This document shows positions 8,562 to 10,731 of a DNA stretch of 10,731 bases, in pieces (position 1 is the first letter of the stretch; the number at the start of each line of letters is the position of its first letter). Made by a program: the position numbers and the translations under genes. The notes beneath the pieces are model-generated. The model worked only from the letters and a program-made list of their open reading frames with translations. It had not been told where the DNA came from and did no database searches. Source of the stretch: Rickettsiales bacterium (lineage in GTDB: Bacteria > Pseudomonadota > Alphaproteobacteria > TMED127); assembly GCA_002706585.1 (NCBI GenBank), contig PALU01000019.1, forward strand, positions 24,246 through 34,976, in the 5' to 3' direction.

Positions 8562-8908
8562 AATTCTCTTTTTTATTTTTTGTAAATTACTTATTTTTAT
8601 TATCATTTTTATTTTCTTCAGATAAATTTGTTTATGGTCTTGAGGATATACCATTATACAAAAATATGAATAATAATGAGGAATCTCTTGTTCTGTTTGA
8701 TTCTATAAATGGGCGGATAGTTTCAACAAAGATAACTGGAAGTGAAAATCTTAATGAAATTAAAGAGTTCTATCAGCATATATTACCAAATTTAGGTTGG
8801 AATAAGACCAAAAGGAATTTGTTTATTAGGGGTGATGAGGTTCTTGAAATTATATATTATAAATCCAAAGGGGAATCATCCGTGGAATTTAATATTTCAC
8901 CAAAATAA
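8558..8908 (+). CDS. Small predicted secreted protein of unknown function
   Basis: A 116-residue protein from the ATG at 8558, which overlaps the mutM stop as ATGA; a TTG at 8540 would add six residues. Residues 1 to about 24 are strongly hydrophobic (a run of Phe and Leu after M-K), read as a signal peptide or membrane anchor with no lipobox Cys. The rest is a small mixed domain: GLEDIPLYKNM, then LVLFDSINGRIV, an acidic E-I-K-E-F-Y-Q helix, LPNLGW, and a strand-rich tail ending FNISPK. The LPNLGW-x-x-x-x-x-LF-x-R-x-x-E pattern reminds me of small envelope proteins found near mutM in other alphaproteobacteria, but I cannot verify this and assign no function. Cotranscription with mutM is likely. 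Confidence 0.78.
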   Translation: MKFSFLFFVNYLFLLSFLFSSDKFVYGLEDIPLYKNMNNNEESLVLFDSINGRIVSTKITGSENLNEIKEFYQHILPNLGWNKTKRNLFIRGDEVLEIIYYKSKGESSVEFNISPK

Positions 8909-8920
8909 TACAATTAAACC

Positions 8921-8949
8921 TTGACCCAGAGAGTTTTAAGAATTATAAA
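8921..8949 (+). promoter_or_regulatory. Sigma-70-type promoter for rpsT
   Basis: TTGACC (8921-8926) and TATAAA (8944-8949) are separated by exactly 17 nt. This is the best housekeeping-type promoter I found in the window and it lies in the 50-nt gap before rpsT. Transcription would be expected to start about 6-8 nt after the -10 element, near 8955-8957, only 2-4 nt before the rpsT ATG, so the mRNA would be nearly leaderless. The start point is predicted, not measured. Confidence 0.65.
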
Positions 8950-8958
8950 AATCACACT

Positions 8959-9222
8959 ATGGCTAATATCAAATCTGCAAAGAAGAGAATTTTACAAAAT
9001 TTGAGGCGATCAGAAATAAATAAAGCCAGAAAATCAAAGATTAAGGGAAATGTTAAGAATATAAATCTTAATCTTCAACAGAAAAAAGTTGATCTGGCAA
9101 AGAAGGAATTCCTGATTTTAGAGTCTAATTTATCAAAAGCAGCCTCTAAAGGTTTCTATAAAAAAAATACTGCCTCTAGAATCATTTCTAGAATTTCCAG
9201 CAAAATAAAGGCTTTTAAGTAA
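8959..9222 (+). CDS. rpsT: 30S ribosomal protein S20
   Basis: A primary 16S rRNA-binding protein of the small subunit. 87 residues, the usual size, with the canonical start MANIKSAKKRILQN and strongly basic alternating helices. The family tail with SKAASKGFYKKNTASRIISR is intact. No Shine-Dalgarno lies in the 20 nt before the ATG. Together with the promoter at 8921-8949 this suggests translation from a very short or absent leader; transcription reading through from mutM is the alternative. The gene stops at TAA, immediately followed by 19 T. Location near dnaA is common in alphaproteobacteria. Confidence 0.97.
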   Translation: MANIKSAKKRILQNLRRSEINKARKSKIKGNVKNINLNLQQKKVDLAKKEFLILESNLSKAASKGFYKKNTASRIISRISSKIKAFK

Positions 9223-9241
9223 TTTTTTTTTTTTTTTTTTT
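9223..9241 (+). repeat. 19-T homopolymer directly after rpsT stop
   Basis: Nineteen T in a row follow the rpsT TAA. I find no usable GC stem before it (AAAG-GC-TTTT allows only a 2-base loop), so it is not a standard intrinsic terminator, though a U-tract this long could still release polymerase. It is the longest homopolymer in the window. Its exact length is doubtful in any assembly. The rest of the 74-nt gap to the rhodanese gene holds no convincing promoter. Confidence 0.8.
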
Positions 9242-9296
9242 GTCTTGTTGATTCATAATTTTTTATTAGTTACTCTATTAATCTTTACGGAATTTT

Positions 9297-9722
9297 ATGA
9301 GTGATTTAGACTACGCAGGGGACCTAAGTCCCAAAGATACTTGGAAGACGTTAAAGACTGAAAATGATAGTGTTTTAGTTGATTGCAGAACCTCTGCTGA
9401 GTGGGGTTTTGTTGGTGTTCCAAGTCTTGATGATTTAGGAAAAAAAGTAATTTTCTTAGAGTGGCAAAAGTATCCTGATATGCAGATAAATGACAGCTTT
9501 CTTCAAGAGATAGTTCAATCCAACATTTCCAAGTCATCGACAATAATTTTTTTGTGCAGATCTGGAGCTAGATCACGTTCAGCAGCTGAATTTATGACCT
9601 CTTTAGGTTATAAGAATTGTTTTAATTGTTTAGATGGTTTTGAAGGTAATCATGATAAAGACGGCCACAGAGGAAATATAAATGGGTGGAAGTTTGATAA
9701 ATTACCCTGGAAACAAGGTTAA
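9297..9722 (+). CDS. Single-domain rhodanese-like protein
   Basis: A sulfurtransferase-type domain of 141 residues with no signal peptide. SVLVDCRTSAEWGFVGVP gives the first rhodanese signature. The active-site loop CRSGARSRSAAE has the Cys at residue 87 (codon 9555-9557), which could carry a persulfide. The C-terminal part LGYKNCFNCLDGFEGNHD holds two further Cys and the usual E-G-N/D-region, followed by GWKFDKLPWKQG. It is likely an active sulfur carrier or transferase, but donor and acceptor are unknown. CGGA six nt before the ATG is a weak ribosome site. Its stop is 5 nt before the dnaA start, so it is probably cotranscribed and perhaps translationally linked with dnaA. Confidence 0.9.
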   Translation: MSDLDYAGDLSPKDTWKTLKTENDSVLVDCRTSAEWGFVGVPSLDDLGKKVIFLEWQKYPDMQINDSFLQEIVQSNISKSSTIIFLCRSGARSRSAAEFMTSLGYKNCFNCLDGFEGNHDKDGHRGNINGWKFDKLPWKQG

Positions 9723-9727
9723 TTGCA

Positions 9728-10051
9728 ATGGAAGATAATAATTTTAGGGAAATACAGGCCCAATGGGCTACAGTGCGCGGAAGAATTAGACAGAAAATTG
9801 GTGACGCTCAATTTAAAAGTTGGATAAAACCAATTACTTTAGAAAGTGTATTCGAACAAAAAATAATCTTAAGTGTGCCATCTAACTTCATAAGAACAAG
9901 AATAATAGAACAATATTTAGATCTAATAAAAAGTTACTGGCTTGTTCAAAATTTAAAGATAAATGATTTAGAAATTAAAGTTTCAAAATCATCAACAAAA
10001 AAAACAACAAAGGAACCCTCTATATCTTCTGATTTGTCAAAAAATTTATAA
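9728..10051 (+). CDS. dnaA: DnaA N-terminal part (domain I), ending at in-frame TAA
   Basis: 107 residues that match DnaA domain I, the oligomerisation and helicase-contact domain of the replication initiator: Q-W-A-T-V-R-G-R-I at about 11-19, SWIKPITLES with its conserved Trp, ILSVPSNFIRTRIIEQYL, then a Lys/Ser/Thr-rich linker (domain II) from about 92. AAGG(T) 8 nt before the ATG is a good ribosome site. The frame stops at TAA 10049-10051 in the linker. Nothing is shifted: the ATPase domain continues in the same frame 22 codons later. This is either a genuine free domain I, the first half of a readthrough product, or half of a dnaA with a nonsense change or base-call error. Confidence 0.85.
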   Translation: MEDNNFREIQAQWATVRGRIRQKIGDAQFKSWIKPITLESVFEQKIILSVPSNFIRTRIIEQYLDLIKSYWLVQNLKINDLEIKVSKSSTKKTTKEPSISSDLSKNL

Positions 10052-10096
10052 CTGGGTAAAAAGGATGATTTGGTAAATTCAATTAGCTCTGATTTG
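10028..10096 (+). repeat. 9-bp direct repeat TCTGATTTG flanking the dnaA stop
   Basis: TCTGATTTG occurs at 10028-10036 and again at 10088-10096, exactly 60 nt apart and in the same frame, each giving the tail of S-I-S-S-D-L. The TAA, the AAGGA and the TTG start candidate all lie between the copies. Joining the copies would give [13 protein letters not shown], a normal-looking DnaA linker. A 9-bp match in AT-rich DNA could be chance. Confidence 0.45.
10061..10072 (+). promoter_or_regulatory. Possible ribosome site and TTG start for DnaA ATPase part
   Basis: AAGGA (10061-10065) lies 4 nt before an in-frame TTG (10070-10072) and 9 nt after the TAA that ends domain I. The spacing is a little short. 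An ATG at 10065 is out of frame and stops after three codons. A later TTG at 10094 is the only other start before the conserved ATPase core, since the first in-frame ATG lies beyond the Walker A motif. Confidence 0.4.
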
Positions 10097-10731
10097 GATA
10101 ATAGATTTACATTTTCTAATTTTATCGTAGGAAAACCTAATGAACTAGCTTTTGCTGCTGCAAGAAGGGTTGCCGAATCTAAAGATGTACCCTTTAACCC
10201 GTTGTTTTTATACAGCGGTGTAGGCTTAGGAAAAACTCACCTTATGCATGCAATTGCTCATGAAATAAAGAGGAGAAACCCTATTAGAAGAGTGATTTAT
10301 ATGTCTGCAGAAAAGTTTATGTATCACTTCATCAAAGCACTAAGGTTTAAAAATACTGTTGCATTCAAAGAACAATTTAGAAATGTTGATGTTTTAATGA
10401 TTGATGACGTTCAATTTATTTCAGGTAAAGATTCAACTCAAGAGGAGTTTTTTCACACCTTTAATGCTCTAGTTGATCAAAATAAACAGCTGATTATTTC
10501 TGCTGATAAGTCTCCACAAGATTTAGAAGGTATTGAAGAAAGGATGCGATCAAGACTTGGTTGGGGACTTGTTGCAGATATTCATCCATTAACCTATGAA
10601 CTAAGGTTGGGGATATTACAGGCAAAAGAAGAGAGATTATCTGAAAGAATTCCAAATAATATTTTAGAATTTTTAGCCCACAAAATAACTACAAATGTTA
10701 GAGAACTCGAAGGAGCATTAAATAGATTGTC
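10070..10731 (+). CDS. dnaA: DnaA AAA+ ATPase part (domain III), 3' end cut by window edge
   Basis: The ATP-binding and oligomerising core of the replication initiator, 220 codons from the TTG at 10070 and still open at the window end. Landmarks: [19 protein letters not shown], Walker A S-G-V-G-L-G-K-T at about 49-56, Walker [10 protein letters not shown] with Asp112/113, the sensor-1 region [11 protein letters not shown], the box VII stretch [12 protein letters not shown] with the arginine finger, then [12 protein letters not shown] opening sensor 2. The first Walker A position is Ser instead of the usual Gly; the essential GKT is intact. Domain IV, which binds DnaA boxes, is outside the window. 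The sequence shows no decay after the stop, which argues against an old pseudogene. The start is uncertain. Confidence 0.85.
   Translation, partial: MVNSISSDLDNRFTFSNFIVGKPNELAFAAARRVAESKDVPFNPLFLYSGVGLGKTHLMHAIAHEIKRRNPIRRVIYMSAEKFMYHFIKALRFKNTVAFKEQFRNVDVLMIDDVQFISGKDSTQEEFFHTFNALVDQNKQLIISADKSPQDLEGIEERMRSRLGWGLVADIHPLTYELRLGILQAKEERLSERIPNNILEFLAHKITTNVRELEGALNRL

Noticed and set aside
9248..9276. TTGATT with TACTCT 17 nt later, possible promoter for rhodanese-dnaA
   Set aside because: The -10 matches the consensus at only three of six positions, so I do not call it.
9223..9296. Origin of replication or DnaA boxes near dnaA
   Set aside because: I looked for TTATCCACA-type 9-mers on both strands in the gaps and saw none; no cluster of related 9-mers exists. 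The origin is not visible here.
10042..10051. A-AAT-TTA slippery heptamer in frame directly before the dnaA TAA, like classical -1 frameshift sites
   Set aside because: The ATPase part is in the same frame as domain I, and the -1 frame stops at 10057-10059 after three codons. A -1 shift cannot join the two halves, so the heptamer is probably chance in A/T-rich DNA.

Overview
The window comes from an AT-rich, tightly packed bacterial chromosome, most likely a streamlined marine alphaproteobacterium. The lineage is inferred from gene order (mutM, ubiE, coaBC and dut near rpsT and dnaA), very low G+C in many genes, and gaps mostly under 75 bases with many overlaps. No marker gene fixes the genus. 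There are no RNA genes, insertion sequences, CRISPR arrays or gene-free stretches longer than 300 bases.

Layout. (1) Bases 1-1748, plus strand: the 3' four-fifths of katG, cut by the left edge and visibly richer in G+C than much of the window. (2) 1787-2269, minus: a small secreted SH3-like protein, convergent with katG across a perfect 10-bp hairpin. (3) 2247-3236, plus: a glyoxylate/hydroxypyruvate reductase-type 2-hydroxyacid dehydrogenase whose 5' end overlaps the SH3 gene head-to-head. (4) 7744 down to 3241, minus: a six-gene run ubiE-coaBC-dut-rrf2-cysK-thiF/moeB with junctions from an 11-nt overlap to a 4-nt gap, so probably one operon. It joins ubiquinone, coenzyme A and dUTP housekeeping to a sulfur group made of an Rrf2 regulator, cysteine synthase and an E1-like adenylyltransferase. 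(5) 7743-8908, plus: mutM, with a start codon sharing two bases with that of divergent ubiE, then a small secreted protein of unknown function. (6) 8959-10731, plus: rpsT behind a good sigma-70-type promoter, a 19-T tract, a single-domain rhodanese, and dnaA, cut by the right edge.

The most striking feature is dnaA. Domain I (9728-10051) ends at TAA, while the AAA+ ATPase domain continues in the SAME reading frame after it, with an AAGGA and a TTG codon placed for re-initiation. Either DnaA is made here as two polypeptides, or the stop is read through, or it is a point mutation or base-call error in the linker. Second in interest are two head-to-head gene pairs whose 5' ends overlap, leaving no intergenic DNA for promoters, and an rpsT promoter that would give an almost leaderless mRNA.
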